From NCBI RefSeq assembly GCF_030297135.1, contig NZ_AP028066.1:372001-436000 (forward strand): a DNA stretch of 64,000 bases. Reading direction: 5' to 3'. A program made the position numbers and the translations under genes. Position 1 is the first letter of the stretch. Each line of letters begins with the position of its first letter. This document shows positions 9,729-18,788 of the stretch, piece after piece. Below the pieces are notes generated by a model. It did not search any database. It worked only from the letters and a program-made list of their open reading frames with translations, and was not told where the DNA came from. The stretch comes from Pseudoalteromonas apostichopi (GTDB taxonomy: Bacteria > Pseudomonadota > Gammaproteobacteria > Enterobacterales > Alteromonadaceae).

Positions 9729-9989
9729 ATGTCATTTATTTCAAAGTTAGGCAAGGGCCTTAAAGGTGCTATGAGCGCCGTAAAATCAGACGAATACCAA
9801 GTAAACAACGTAAAAGCGAAATGCATTCATTGCGGGCATCATCACTTCGAGCTAGGTCACGCACAATTAAATACCGCAGGTATGACTTTTTTGAATTTAG
9901 ATTGGGCAAATGACAGCGCGTCTTTGTTATCGTGCAAAAAGTGCGGCTTCATCATGTGGTTCGCGGTTGAGCCAAAGAAAACGGTTTAA
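9729..9989 (+). CDS. Small zinc-ribbon-like protein of unknown function
   Basis: This is an 86-residue protein with two CxxC pairs, CIHCGHHH (about residues 33-40) and CKKCGF (about 73-78), separated by about 36 residues. That spacing fits a zinc ribbon binding one metal ion. The N-terminal 30 residues are basic and rich in Gly and Lys. No signal peptide or membrane segment is present, so a cytoplasmic protein is expected. I do not recognise a characterised family. The gene stands alone between two direct copies of family 1 repeats (cores at 9452 and 10109), so it could be lost or moved by recombination. The start ATG is preceded by ATAGGTTACAG, a weak ribosome site. Confidence 0.7.
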   Translation: MSFISKLGKGLKGAMSAVKSDEYQVNNVKAKCIHCGHHHFELGHAQLNTAGMTFLNLDWANDSASLLSCKKCGFIMWFAVEPKKTV

Positions 9990-10290
9990 TTGTTGGCGAG
10001 TTTCAAGCATGTAGCAGCGGTTTTATATCGCGTCCTAGAACCCAGAACCTAGCGCCTGATGTTTTCATTCGTAGGCGTGAAACTTGTTCCGCGTGTCTGA
10101 TGATAAGTAATTTGAAAAGGTTTACATAGATTATGTTTGATTCTATTCGGCACTAAAGTACCTCCTACAAGGCTTAAATCGCTAAGAAGAACACTCGACC
10201 TGACCAACCCCACAACTCGACTGACCGCTGAAAGCTGAAAGCTGAAAGCTGACAGCTTCTTTCCCTTTTCCCCTCGATAACTTTACTCTT
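9990..10290. repeat. Dispersed intergenic repeat, family 1, copy B
   Basis: This copy has the same order of motifs as copy A: a GTAGCAGCGGTTTTATATCGCG segment, a CCTAGAACC/AGCGCC segment, the TAGGCGTGAAACTTGTTCCGCG segment and the 118-bp core at 10109-10226. The core is in the same orientation as copy A. It ends in a short 7-bp tandem (GCTGAAA, about four units, 10227-10257), which differs from the other copies and suggests slippage. No gene is seen between 9990 and the chitinase operon end. Confidence 0.85.
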
Positions 10291-10304
10291 TCTAACTTCC
10301 TCCC

Positions 10305-10331
10305 ACAAAAAAGCAGCCTTAAGGCTGCTTT
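10305..10331 (-). terminator. Rho-independent terminator of the chitin operon
   Basis: A perfect palindrome (arms AAGCAGCCTT and AAGGCTGCTT, 10311-10330) is followed on the minus strand by a T run (the A run at 10306-10310 on the plus strand). It lies about 50 bp beyond the stop codon of the last chitinase gene. Confidence 0.88.
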
Positions 10332-10379
10332 GAAGGGAAATCACATTTTAATGATGGGCATTAAATGTGGTTATTACAC

Positions 10380-13010
10380 TTAAAGTGCTTTCCATACATC
10401 TGCGACACCTGGCTCGTCTCCTTGAGTCCACCATTTCGCTTCGTATTTATTACCTTGGTGAGTGACTTGATCGCCACCGTTGTAGATACCCGCAGCTTGC
10501 CACACAACATCACCATTACCGTCAGTTGGTTGTGAACTTGCTTCCCATGGGCCACCTAAATCAGGGCGCTCACCTTGTGTCCACCACTTAGCAGTATACT
10601 CTACGCCATTATAAGTCACCGTATCACCACCTACATAGATAGCCGCTGCATCCCATGTAGTTTCACCACCTGGCGGAGTTGTTGTGCCAGAATCTGTCAC
10701 TTTGACATTAAAGCTCACAGCTGTAGCTGTTTGTCCATCACTTACCGAAACCGACACAACATAACTAGTATCTGCATCAACGCTGCCCGCTTGTAAACTT
10801 ACATCAGCACCAGAACCCACTAATGTTAAACCTGCTGGCACTGTCCAGCTGTATGAAAGTGCATCGTCATCAGCATCAGATGCCGAAACGGCCACAGCCA
10901 CACTCCCCTCTTCTGCCACGGTTTTATCTGCAATTGCAGCAACCACTGGTGCTTGGTTCTCGCCAGTTGCTGCTACAACATTCACAGTGACATTACGGCT
11001 TACACTTGCCTCGCCATCGCTAACACTCACAGCAACAGTATATTGCGTATCAGCACTTACTGATGGCGCTGTAATAACAAGCGTATTTGAGTTTTCACCA
11101 GTTACTGTTAAGGCGCTGTCAGCTGTCCAGCTAAAGCTTAGCGAATCGTTATCAGCGTCTGTTGCTGATGCACTAATTGATACACTTTCGCCCGCATTAA
11201 CAGATACGGAGCTTGATACAGATAGCACGGGCGCTCTATTGCTAGGCTCAGTGACTGTACCACCCAACCCCTCATGCATTGCATTAAGAATATCACCATT
11301 ATCAGCATCAATTTCCCATGCAAATAAGCCACCTAAATTATGCTGATTGACATAATTACCTTTAGCAATAACTGATGCAGGGCTGTCATATGTAATGAGC
11401 TTGCCTGTTGAACGATTCCATACATACGCACCTTTTGCTTGCTGATCATACCCCACTTCAAAGCCATTAATTCCAGTACCTGAAGCACCGATCATATTGG
11501 CTTTAATGCCTTTATAATCAATAACACCATCTTCCCAAACGCCCTGCGCAGTGCTGCCTTTAAGTGGGCCGGTCCCTGTTGCTGTCATTGGATTTCCATC
11601 AATACTTGTGCCTGTTGGATAAACGCCTTCCCAACCACGACCATACATAGCGGTACCTACCACGATTTTCTTCGATGGTACGTTTTGCGCTAGCAATAAC
11701 TGAACTGCATTGTCGGTTGTGTAAGCCGGGCCTTTATATGGAACACCTTCCTCATCAACACCTGTGCCATCGCATTGACCAACGCGGAAATGCGATGAAC
11801 AATAAAGCGCTGTTTGGTGGCCCGTCACACCACTCCATGCACCATAAAAGTCATAAGTCATGGCAAAGATATAATCCATATACTGACTAGCGGCTTGATA
11901 ATCAACATCTTCAATTTTGTCATAACCTGCACCAATCGCTGATGTTAACTCATACTCACGACCTGTCTCTGCTTCGAGTTTGTCAAGCATCGCACGAAGC
12001 TCTTGCATCAGCGCTACGTATGCTGGGCCATCAGCAACTGGGTCGCCTAGGTTTGGATTAGCACCATCACCACCAGGGAACTCCCAGTCAATATCAACAC
12101 CGTCGTAGAACTTCCACGTTCTTAAAAACTCTTCCATTGATGCCACAAACGTGTCGCGGTTTGCTTTATCGGTAAAGTAAGCAAATGGGTCTGATAAAGT
12201 CCAACCACCTACTGATGGTAAAATTTTCAGATCAGGATAACGCTGCTTTAACGCCATTAACTGCGAATAGGTACCACGAATTGGGTCATTACTATCAACA
12301 CCTGGTAGCGCTTTTTGAATCGCTGCCCATGGGTCGTGGATCACAACTTCAAAATCTTGCGAGCCTGCACACGCCGTATTTAGCGCGTTTTTAGGACCGC
12401 CTGTTAACGAGTCATTAGGTCCACAAATTGGAATAAATCCATACAAGATATGACTGAGGTTTTGCGCTGGAATATTAGTTACATCATAGTCACGGCCATA
12501 AATACCCCATTCAACAAAGTAGGCACCGGTTACAAGGCCATCTTTGGTGCCAATATCTTGGTTGTTTGGATCATAATCCATCGGCAATGGCGCTAAGTGA
12601 CCGCCATCTGTATCGGCAATAACAATTGGCTTACCTTCACTGCGAGCACAGGTGATACCGCCTTCACATAGTTCTACATATAATGTGTGACGACCCGATT
12701 TATCATACGGGAAGCTAATAACACCACTTTTAGTGCCTGCTGCCAGCGAGCCTTCATTAACCAACATATCATCGAAGTACACTTTATAGCTGTCGCCGCC
12801 ATCACCACTCCATGCGTTCCATTCAATGCTGATAGTGACTTCATCAACGCGGTTCACCAAGCTCTTATATGAACCTGTGCCTTCAAGATCAACCTCAACA
12901 AATGAGTACTCTTGTGGTTCCCAAATAATTGTCGGTGTTGATGGTGCCGCATTTGCTGCACTTGCAAAGAGTGCAACACCAATGGCTGCGCTTAATTGTT
13001 TTATATTCAT
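10380..13010 (-). CDS. chiA: Secreted GH18 chitinase, ChiA type, with two C-terminal CBM5/12 modules
   Basis: This secreted endo/exo-chitinase has 876 residues. The signal peptide ends near ASAANA (about 22). A ChiA-type N-terminal fibronectin-like domain follows (about 23-130, with PTIIWEPQEYSF). The GH18 catalytic barrel spans about 155-585 and carries DGVDIDWEFPGG near residue 301, the DxxDxDxE motif with the catalytic Glu. Two PKD/Ig-like linkers follow (about 595-680 and 685-770). Two CBM5/12 modules contain the chitin-binding AKWWTQG motif (about 785-825 and 832-876). It is the third and last gene of the chitin operon, 65 bp after the LPMO gene, and is followed by a strong terminator. 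The symbol is given from the ChiA-N domain and the known chiA-LPMO-chiC cluster of Pseudoalteromonas. Confidence 0.93.
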   Translation of the reverse strand: MNIKQLSAAIGVALFASAANAAPSTPTIIWEPQEYSFVEVDLEGTGSYKSLVNRVDEVTISIEWNAWSGDGGDSYKVYFDDMLVNEGSLAAGTKSGVISFPYDKSGRHTLYVELCEGGITCARSEGKPIVIADTDGGHLAPLPMDYDPNNQDIGTKDGLVTGAYFVEWGIYGRDYDVTNIPAQNLSHILYGFIPICGPNDSLTGGPKNALNTACAGSQDFEVVIHDPWAAIQKALPGVDSNDPIRGTYSQLMALKQRYPDLKILPSVGGWTLSDPFAYFTDKANRDTFVASMEEFLRTWKFYDGVDIDWEFPGGDGANPNLGDPVADGPAYVALMQELRAMLDKLEAETGREYELTSAIGAGYDKIEDVDYQAASQYMDYIFAMTYDFYGAWSGVTGHQTALYCSSHFRVGQCDGTGVDEEGVPYKGPAYTTDNAVQLLLAQNVPSKKIVVGTAMYGRGWEGVYPTGTSIDGNPMTATGTGPLKGSTAQGVWEDGVIDYKGIKANMIGASGTGINGFEVGYDQQAKGAYVWNRSTGKLITYDSPASVIAKGNYVNQHNLGGLFAWEIDADNGDILNAMHEGLGGTVTEPSNRAPVLSVSSSVSVNAGESVSISASATDADNDSLSFSWTADSALTVTGENSNTLVITAPSVSADTQYTVAVSVSDGEASVSRNVTVNVVAATGENQAPVVAAIADKTVAEEGSVAVAVSASDADDDALSYSWTVPAGLTLVGSGADVSLQAGSVDADTSYVVSVSVSDGQTATAVSFNVKVTDSGTTTPPGGETTWDAAAIYVGGDTVTYNGVEYTAKWWTQGERPDLGGPWEASSQPTDGNGDVVWQAAGIYNGGDQVTHQGNKYEAKWWTQGDEPGVADVWKAL

Positions 13011-13075
13011 GATTCTCTCTTATCTGTTTTTATATAGCGTTACGCTGTTATTGATAAAGTTTGAACTACAAAACT

Positions 13076-14683
13076 TTAGATTTCTGTCCATACTTGGCTG
13101 GCACCCGGTACATCTCCTTGGGTCCACCACTGCGCTCGATAGCGCTGTCCTTGATAGGTTACTTCGTCGCCGCCTTGATAGGCTTTGCCGCTGTTCCACT
13201 CGATTGATGCACTGCCAGATTCAAGCTGCCATGCATCACTACTGTCTGGTTGTGCGCCTTGGTTCCACCATTTCGCGCTGTAAACGCCGCCGTTGAAACT
13301 CACTTTATCGCCCGTGTTGTATTGGCTTGTGCTATTCCAAGCAGGCACGCTCGGATCAACAGGGTCAGGGTCGACCACAGCGCTATTAATCACAGTCACG
13401 GTAAAACTTACTTGGCTTGTGAGCTCGCCATCTGACACCGATACACTCACGGTGTAACTTGCATCAGCATCCACAGCAGGGGCTGTTAGCGTGATATTGG
13501 CATCATTACCCGTAAAGCTCAGTGGTGCAGGTACATCCCAGCTATAAGTTAAGGTGCTTTGTTGATCATCAAAGGCGTGCAGGTGTATCGCGGTGCTGCT
13601 CTCTTCTTCGACTTGAAGGTCATCTGGTTGATGAATTATCGGCGCGGTATTGTCAGGAGCCGCTTGTATGCTTAGTGCAAAGCTGTAGTTTGCATTCGTT
13701 GTAAAGACCTGATTAGTCATTAAATCAGACGCATCAAAGGCAATATCTCCGGCGCTATTTTGCACGCCAATATTAACTAAGTGCGCGTAATTAAGGTTTA
13801 ACAACGCTGCAAATTCAGCCTGCCAATTGGCTTGATTATCAGCTGTGATCTGCATTTGTTGAGTAAGTAACTCTTGGCCATTTTCATCAAATAACCGAGC
13901 TGACACACTACCGCCAACCTCGGCGTCTTGCCCTTGACGAACAAAGTAGCTAATTGCTGTCCAATCGCTTGGCTCTGTTGGGGTCGCATCGCTGACAATA
14001 TTAATATCGCTACAGTTGTAGAAGCCTTCGCCACCGGCATCTTCTCGTTGCCAGCGCGTGTATAAAATAGCATCGCCACTGCGCCCTTGCGGGATAGACA
14101 CACTCATTTCATAGTAACGGTCGTTGTTAGCATCAATGCTAAAATCAAGATTGCCATACTCTTCAACAAGCTCTAGGTCATCCCAAGTAAGCACTTGAGT
14201 CGCACTATCAAAGCCCGGTTTTGTTAAATAAAACTGCCAAAAACTCGGGTTATGCGGCGTACTCGCTAAAAAGCGCACTAAAATATCGCCATTTGCGTTA
14301 GGAATAACCTCACTGCGTTGCCAATGCGCTGAAGGTAAATCCATACCGCGTTTTTCTGGGTCGCCTGCTGCACATAGTCGACCATCAGGTACACTTTGTT
14401 TAACTGCCGCAAGGTTTGTGTAATCAATGGTATTAGCCGAAAATTCAATGTCTTGCACAAACTGCACATGCCCTGCTTCAACAAACGCTGCTCGACAAGC
14501 AAGATTAGGAATACCCGTGCCATCAGCAGGCCACCAGTACCCGCCATCGGCATTACAAAATGCTTGGCGTGCCTTTGGGCTTTCTAAGAATCCGTGGGCA
14601 TTCACATGGCTTGATGCACAGGCAAGCAGCATGCTGGTTGCCACTGCCGATAAAGACAATGCCTTTGATTTCATTACTTTCAT
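13076..14683 (-). CDS. AA10 lytic polysaccharide monooxygenase (chitin-active, GbpA/Cbp-like)
   Basis: This secreted copper monooxygenase cleaves crystalline chitin oxidatively and opens it for the flanking chitinases. The signal peptide ends in HVNA, and the mature protein begins with His (HGFLESPKARQ), the N-terminal copper ligand, at residue 30 counted from the ATG at 14683. The second copper His sits in STPHNPSFWQFYLTK. After the AA10 domain come a GbpA2-like domain, a PKD-like domain and two CBM5/12 modules (AKWWNQG and AQWWTQG). A longer frame starts at a TTG (14713), but that would place ten extra residues before a normal signal peptide. It is the middle gene of the operon. A weak hairpin (arms AAAGTTT/AAACTTT, 13056-13077) overlaps its stop codon. 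Confidence 0.93.
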   Translation of the reverse strand: MKVMKSKALSLSAVATSMLLACASSHVNAHGFLESPKARQAFCNADGGYWWPADGTGIPNLACRAAFVEAGHVQFVQDIEFSANTIDYTNLAAVKQSVPDGRLCAAGDPEKRGMDLPSAHWQRSEVIPNANGDILVRFLASTPHNPSFWQFYLTKPGFDSATQVLTWDDLELVEEYGNLDFSIDANNDRYYEMSVSIPQGRSGDAILYTRWQREDAGGEGFYNCSDINIVSDATPTEPSDWTAISYFVRQGQDAEVGGSVSARLFDENGQELLTQQMQITADNQANWQAEFAALLNLNYAHLVNIGVQNSAGDIAFDASDLMTNQVFTTNANYSFALSIQAAPDNTAPIIHQPDDLQVEEESSTAIHLHAFDDQQSTLTYSWDVPAPLSFTGNDANITLTAPAVDADASYTVSVSVSDGELTSQVSFTVTVINSAVVDPDPVDPSVPAWNSTSQYNTGDKVSFNGGVYSAKWWNQGAQPDSSDAWQLESGSASIEWNSGKAYQGGDEVTYQGQRYRAQWWTQGDVPGASQVWTEI

Positions 14684-14704
14684 TGTTGTTCTCGCTGTAG
14701 AAAT

Positions 14705-14727
14705 GCGGAGCAAAGTCCTTGCTCCGC
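14705..14727 (-). other. Intercistronic hairpin between the first chitinase and the LPMO gene
   Basis: A perfect 9-bp stem (GCGGAGCAA with TTGCTCCGC) and a 5-nt loop lie in the 52-bp gap between the chiC-like stop codon and the LPMO start. No T run follows on the minus strand, so it is unlikely to be a full terminator. It may partly stop transcription or protect the 3' end of the upstream message, setting different amounts of chitinase and LPMO. Confidence 0.65.
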
Positions 14728-14735
14728 TTAGTTGG

Positions 14736-17700
14736 TTAAAGCGTGCAACTCACCGTCCAGTCAGCAGATGTGCCTGGCTCTGTGCTCGTCCACCACTTTG
14801 CTTCGTAAATCACGTTGTTGTGATACATTAGGTCGCCGCCAACAGCATGGCTTGGATTACCAGCCCAATCAGTTTGCGGCCAATTTGGATACACAGGGAT
14901 GCTCGCTACATCAACACCATTACAGCTTCCCTCGCCACCCGTACCACCACCGGTGTCACCGCCAGTATCACCACTGCCGGCAGTGCCATCCGGTAGCATT
15001 GGGTATTCGTATTTGAAGGCGTAGGTTTTGCCATTTTTCTCAATAGTGAAGTTAGTTGGCCCTGTAATTGGCATGTAGTACATAACTTGTGCTTCAACGG
15101 TTTCACCTGTGTTAAATGACTTTTCGATACCGCCCCACTCATTCACTAAAGTGATTGAAAAACGATGGAACTCATTTTCAAAGCCGCCGATATTATCGCC
15201 AGCCGCATTAGAGCCATTCGCTTCAACAGCCATACCGAGCTTTTCTTGTGCATTCCAATTTGATTTGAAAATCGCAGAGGTAGAAACGGGCACATCAAAG
15301 CTGATTTTCGCGCCGCTTAAGTCGATACCTGAGTTATTGGTGAATGCGAATGTAGGTGCAATTGGGTAGTTATCATCACCAATTGGGAAGTCTTTCACTG
15401 CAAAGCTTACGTCAACAGCTTCGCTAGGAATGGTGAAATCGACATTGCCTTGATGCGTGTTATAAGCCACACCACTTTGGTTAAATTTATCGTAAGCAAG
15501 TGTTGTTAAGCTTGAGCCCATGAAGTACTCACCTTTCGCTGAGTCATAATCATAGTCACCGGCAAGCTCCCAGAACATGATGCCACCTAGGCCATTGTTG
15601 ATAACATAATCAACTTTGGTTGCCATTGATTGCTCATCTTCGATTGATAAGAATACCTTTTTCTCTGCATTCCAAAGCCATGGAGCAACAGCTACATCAT
15701 CGTAGAAACGTGTATAAGTTCCTGTTAATACATCGTCTGCATCGGTTTCTGGCGTTAGGCCATAGATTTCAAGGTAAGATGGATTAATGCCATTTTCGAG
15801 GTTTTTCGCATGCCATAGTGGGTTTGAACCGGCTGGCATTTCTTCACCAACATCGTTCTTATCGTGCCATAGGTTATCAATGCCGAGTGCGCCATTACCA
15901 CATTGGTTTTTCTCACCAACGCCGGTCCCTTTAGCACATTTTGATTGTTCTGGCAGCGCTGCTTGACCCCATAAACCATTAGTACCGCCCGACACATCTT
16001 TAAAGCCACGAGTGTAATATGGAATACCAATATTGATCCGACCTGCAGAGACCGCACCGCGGAAGTAACGCACAGCCCAATCAGTATTTAAGTAGCCAAT
16101 ACCTTCAAACTCAGCGGTGGTATAAACGCCCCATTGCGCTAATTCAGAATCAAGACCGGTATCAAACAAGGCTGCGTTATGGCCTACATGTGAATTCCAT
16201 GCACCATGTAAGTCATAAGACATGATGTTAACATAATCGAGATACTTCACGCTTTGGAATGTTTCCATGCCACGTAATAAGTAACCTGAAGATGGCGAAG
16301 CAATCGTTAACAAATAATGCTTACCTGCCTTTTCACCTGCAATATCAAGTTCTTCACGTAGTTTTTGCATCAATACACGATACGAGGCGTTAAGGCCTGC
16401 GCGACGAGCATTAGAAATAGGAAAATCATCAGGGTGGCCTGAGTCGTTCATTGACGATGGGTATTCGTAATCAATATCGACACCATCAAAACCGTAGGTT
16501 TCAATAAACTCAACAGCACTTTTCGCAAAGGCATCAATCCCCGCTTGGTTCACTGAACCATCGGCATTAGTTGTCATCGTGTAGAAACCACCGCTATTTA
16601 CACGAGTACCGTCTGCACCAAAATAACCACCGGTTTCAGCCCAACCACCTACAGAGATTAAGGTTTTTACATCTGGGTGTTGTTTTTTAAATTTATTGAG
16701 TAAGTTAAAGTGACCTGTGTAACTAAAGCTTGGATCCATTTCAGCGCCGGTAACGCCCGGCCAAGTCATGTTTGTCGCTGGGTTGCCAGCTGCATTTGGA
16801 TCACCTATCGATACTTTGTTATTGCCATCAACATGCGCAAAGGCATAGTTAATATGGGTGATCTTGTCCCATGGAATATCATTAACTAAGTAACTTGGCT
16901 GACCATTGGCACCATTTCGCCAACTAGTAAAGTAACCAATAACACGGCGTGGGTGATCTGCGCCCATTTTCTCACGGCCATTTGCATCATATACGCTACA
17001 GTATGGGGTATTCACACCTGGGGTTTGATATAAGCCTTGCGGTTTACAATCTGTACCTGGTTCTGTTGCTTCAACAACATTAACAACTTTGCTTTGTGTC
17101 CCCGTCGCGCCTTCGTTATCGGTCACCGTTAAGGTAAATGAAAATTGCCCAACTGCAGGTGCCTGCCAGGTATAACTTGAAGAAGCAGCACTTGCTTGAT
17201 GAACTTCGGTGCTGTTTTCAGTTAACGATAACGCAGTTACTTGGCCATCGTTATCAGTGCCAGAAAGCGCAAACACCACACTGTCACCCACCGTTACTTG
17301 CGATGGCAGTGAGCTAAATTCAATGCTCGCCACCGGCGATTGGTTAACTGGCTCAACGTCATCAGACACACTCACTGAATGTGCAACGGCTGCAGAGGTT
17401 AGGCCTAAATCATCCGTTGCGACCGCACTAATCACATGACTGCCTTGGGTTGCTTGCCAGCTCGCTGAGTAAGGTGTGCTTGTCACAACACCCAGCGATG
17501 TTCCATCAACAAAAAACTCTACACTTGCCACGCTACCATCAGGATCAGCGGCAACCGCACTTATGACAACGCTGTCACTAATGGTAAATAAAGAACCCTC
17601 TGCTGGTGTTAAGCTACTAATTTGAGGCGCTTGATTCTTATTGACAACGCTGTCACAAACACCCAATAAACGCCACTCTTGATCGACACCAGAAGTCTCC

Positions 17701-17900
17701 ACAGGATTAGTTTGCGTCCACCACTTGGCTTCATAAGCGCTACCTTGTGCCTGAACCTGATCACCACCAACATGTGTTTGCCCTTGTTGCCACACTTCTA
17801 AGTTGCTGCAATCAATCGCAGCGTTTGCTGTAAAGCCATATAAACCCAGTGACAGTGCACTCAGTTTAAAAGCATTTTTTATTAATTTATGCGAGCTCAT
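14736..17900 (-). CDS. chiC: Large secreted multidomain GH18 chitinase, ChiC type
   Basis: This secreted chitinase of 1054 residues is the first gene of the operon. A signal peptide ends near TANAA (about 27). A CBM5/12 module with AKWWTQTNP (about 30-77) is followed by two Ig/PKD-like domains (about 95-180 and 190-275). The GH18 barrel (about 318-835) has FDGVDIDYEYPSS near 471, with the catalytic Glu in the DxxDxDxE motif. A chitinase C-type domain follows (about 860-990, PFAM ChiC-like by its sequence pattern). After a Gly-rich linker comes a C-terminal CBM5/12 (EAKWWTSTEPG). The ATG is preceded by GGAGGGAGCGA, a strong ribosome site. Having CBMs at both ends suits attachment to insoluble chitin. 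The gene name follows the known Pseudoalteromonas cluster; the GH18 assignment is firm. Confidence 0.92.
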   Translation of the reverse strand: MSSHKLIKNAFKLSALSLGLYGFTANAAIDCSNLEVWQQGQTHVGGDQVQAQGSAYEAKWWTQTNPVETSGVDQEWRLLGVCDSVVNKNQAPQISSLTPAEGSLFTISDSVVISAVAADPDGSVASVEFFVDGTSLGVVTSTPYSASWQATQGSHVISAVATDDLGLTSAAVAHSVSVSDDVEPVNQSPVASIEFSSLPSQVTVGDSVVFALSGTDNDGQVTALSLTENSTEVHQASAASSSYTWQAPAVGQFSFTLTVTDNEGATGTQSKVVNVVEATEPGTDCKPQGLYQTPGVNTPYCSVYDANGREKMGADHPRRVIGYFTSWRNGANGQPSYLVNDIPWDKITHINYAFAHVDGNNKVSIGDPNAAGNPATNMTWPGVTGAEMDPSFSYTGHFNLLNKFKKQHPDVKTLISVGGWAETGGYFGADGTRVNSGGFYTMTTNADGSVNQAGIDAFAKSAVEFIETYGFDGVDIDYEYPSSMNDSGHPDDFPISNARRAGLNASYRVLMQKLREELDIAGEKAGKHYLLTIASPSSGYLLRGMETFQSVKYLDYVNIMSYDLHGAWNSHVGHNAALFDTGLDSELAQWGVYTTAEFEGIGYLNTDWAVRYFRGAVSAGRINIGIPYYTRGFKDVSGGTNGLWGQAALPEQSKCAKGTGVGEKNQCGNGALGIDNLWHDKNDVGEEMPAGSNPLWHAKNLENGINPSYLEIYGLTPETDADDVLTGTYTRFYDDVAVAPWLWNAEKKVFLSIEDEQSMATKVDYVINNGLGGIMFWELAGDYDYDSAKGEYFMGSSLTTLAYDKFNQSGVAYNTHQGNVDFTIPSEAVDVSFAVKDFPIGDDNYPIAPTFAFTNNSGIDLSGAKISFDVPVSTSAIFKSNWNAQEKLGMAVEANGSNAAGDNIGGFENEFHRFSITLVNEWGGIEKSFNTGETVEAQVMYYMPITGPTNFTIEKNGKTYAFKYEYPMLPDGTAGSGDTGGDTGGGTGGEGSCNGVDVASIPVYPNWPQTDWAGNPSHAVGGDLMYHNNVIYEAKWWTSTEPGTSADWTVSCTL

Positions 17901-18309
17901 TCGCTCCCTCCGCCCAAAGTTTTATAACATTTATTTTACAAATCCAACTTTAAAGTAACACAAAGTGGTAGTTCGTCAAGTCCAAATTTACCTACAACAG
18001 GTAAAATAAACGCACTTTTTGGTGTATAATTTAGTTAAAACCACTAAAAAAGAATTAATTATTTTTATCAAAAAGCAAAAACGAGAATGATTCTACCGAG
18101 TAAAAATGAACATAAAATTAACAATAATTTAACCATGGAAAGCGCGGTACTTCTAGCTTGTATAAAAAACAAGCAACGCTTGTGTGAGGGTAGGCGAAAA
18201 TAATTATCGTATCGATTATGGGTATATAACGAATAAATTAGTTTTCAGGTAAAAATTTCTATAAAAATTGAGTGAAAGTTATTCTTAACACAAATTTTAG
18301 TCGTAAAAA
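17901..18309 (-). promoter_or_regulatory. Upstream regulatory region of the chitin operon with a 19-bp palindrome
   Basis: This AT-rich, gene-free region lies upstream of chiC. On the minus strand TTGACG (17974-17979) is a good -35 box, followed 16-17 bp later by a weak -10 (TACTTT). Just upstream of the -35 is an inverted repeat of 7-bp arms, TTTACCT-ACAAC-AGGTAAA (17987-18005), placed where an activator would bind. Further up, GCTTGT / ACAAGC / GCTTGT elements occur at 18156-18183. No known CRP or ChiS site was recognised with confidence. Confidence 0.5.
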
Positions 18310-18335
18310 AAGCAAACACTCAGTGTTTGCTTTTC
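18310..18335 (-). terminator. Terminator downstream of arfA
   Basis: A stem of about 11 bp (AAGCAAACACT with AGTGTTTGCTT) with a very short loop is followed on the minus strand by a T run; the flanking bases allow action in both directions. It starts about 30 bp after the arfA stop codon. Confidence 0.8.
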
Positions 18336-18363
18336 ACAAAAATCCTATTTGATCACAACTTAA

Positions 18364-18555
18364 TTAAGCAGCGATTAAATAGGACTCTCGTCCTGCATGT
18401 TTTGCCTTACGTTGATATGCACCTTTACCTTTTTTAGGTTTCTCTACTTTTGCGGTGAACAGCTTAGATGTCACCATTGCGGCGTACACATTATCGTTAA
18501 TTACACCACGACCGGTATCAACTTGGCCTTGTGTACGTTGTTTCTTTTTGCTCAT
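18364..18555 (-). CDS. arfA: Alternative ribosome-rescue factor A
   Basis: ArfA releases ribosomes stalled on messages without a stop codon by recruiting RF2, as a backup to tmRNA. The 63-residue protein matches the family core: GVINDNVYAAMVTSKLF, then VEKPKKGKGAYQRKAKH, which corresponds to the KGKGSYMRKGKH segment of the Escherichia coli protein. AAATAGGAG lies 7 nt before the ATG. In E. coli a hairpin inside the reading frame creates a nonstop message. Here the strong terminator hairpin lies after the stop codon, and only a small stem (AGGAC-GAGA-GTCCT, 18381-18394) sits in the last codons. The protein ends ESYLIAA, which resembles the LAA end of the tmRNA degradation tag. Family assignment is confident; the regulation is inferred. 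Confidence 0.88.
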   Translation of the reverse strand: MSKKKQRTQGQVDTGRGVINDNVYAAMVTSKLFTAKVEKPKKGKGAYQRKAKHAGRESYLIAA

Positions 18556-18788
18556 TTTTTGCTCCTATTTAAAGTGTTGCGAGTATATACCTACCTAAGC
18601 GCTACGCAAGCGGTTTTTAAGAAAAAAACGATGATTTCCCCACTTATTTTGTCTTAAGTGCTTTTACTAAACACCATGCCTTGTTGTCATTTTTCTGACA
18701 AAATTCGCATTTTAACTGCATTCACTACCTAACTGCTGGCAAAACTAGCGAAAACAATCATAGTTAATTAAAAACAAACAGGATTACG

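Noticed and set aside
10587..17900. Many long frames on both strands inside the chitinase and LPMO genes
   Set aside because: They lie opposite or out of frame with clear multidomain secreted enzymes and have no own ribosome sites or family features.
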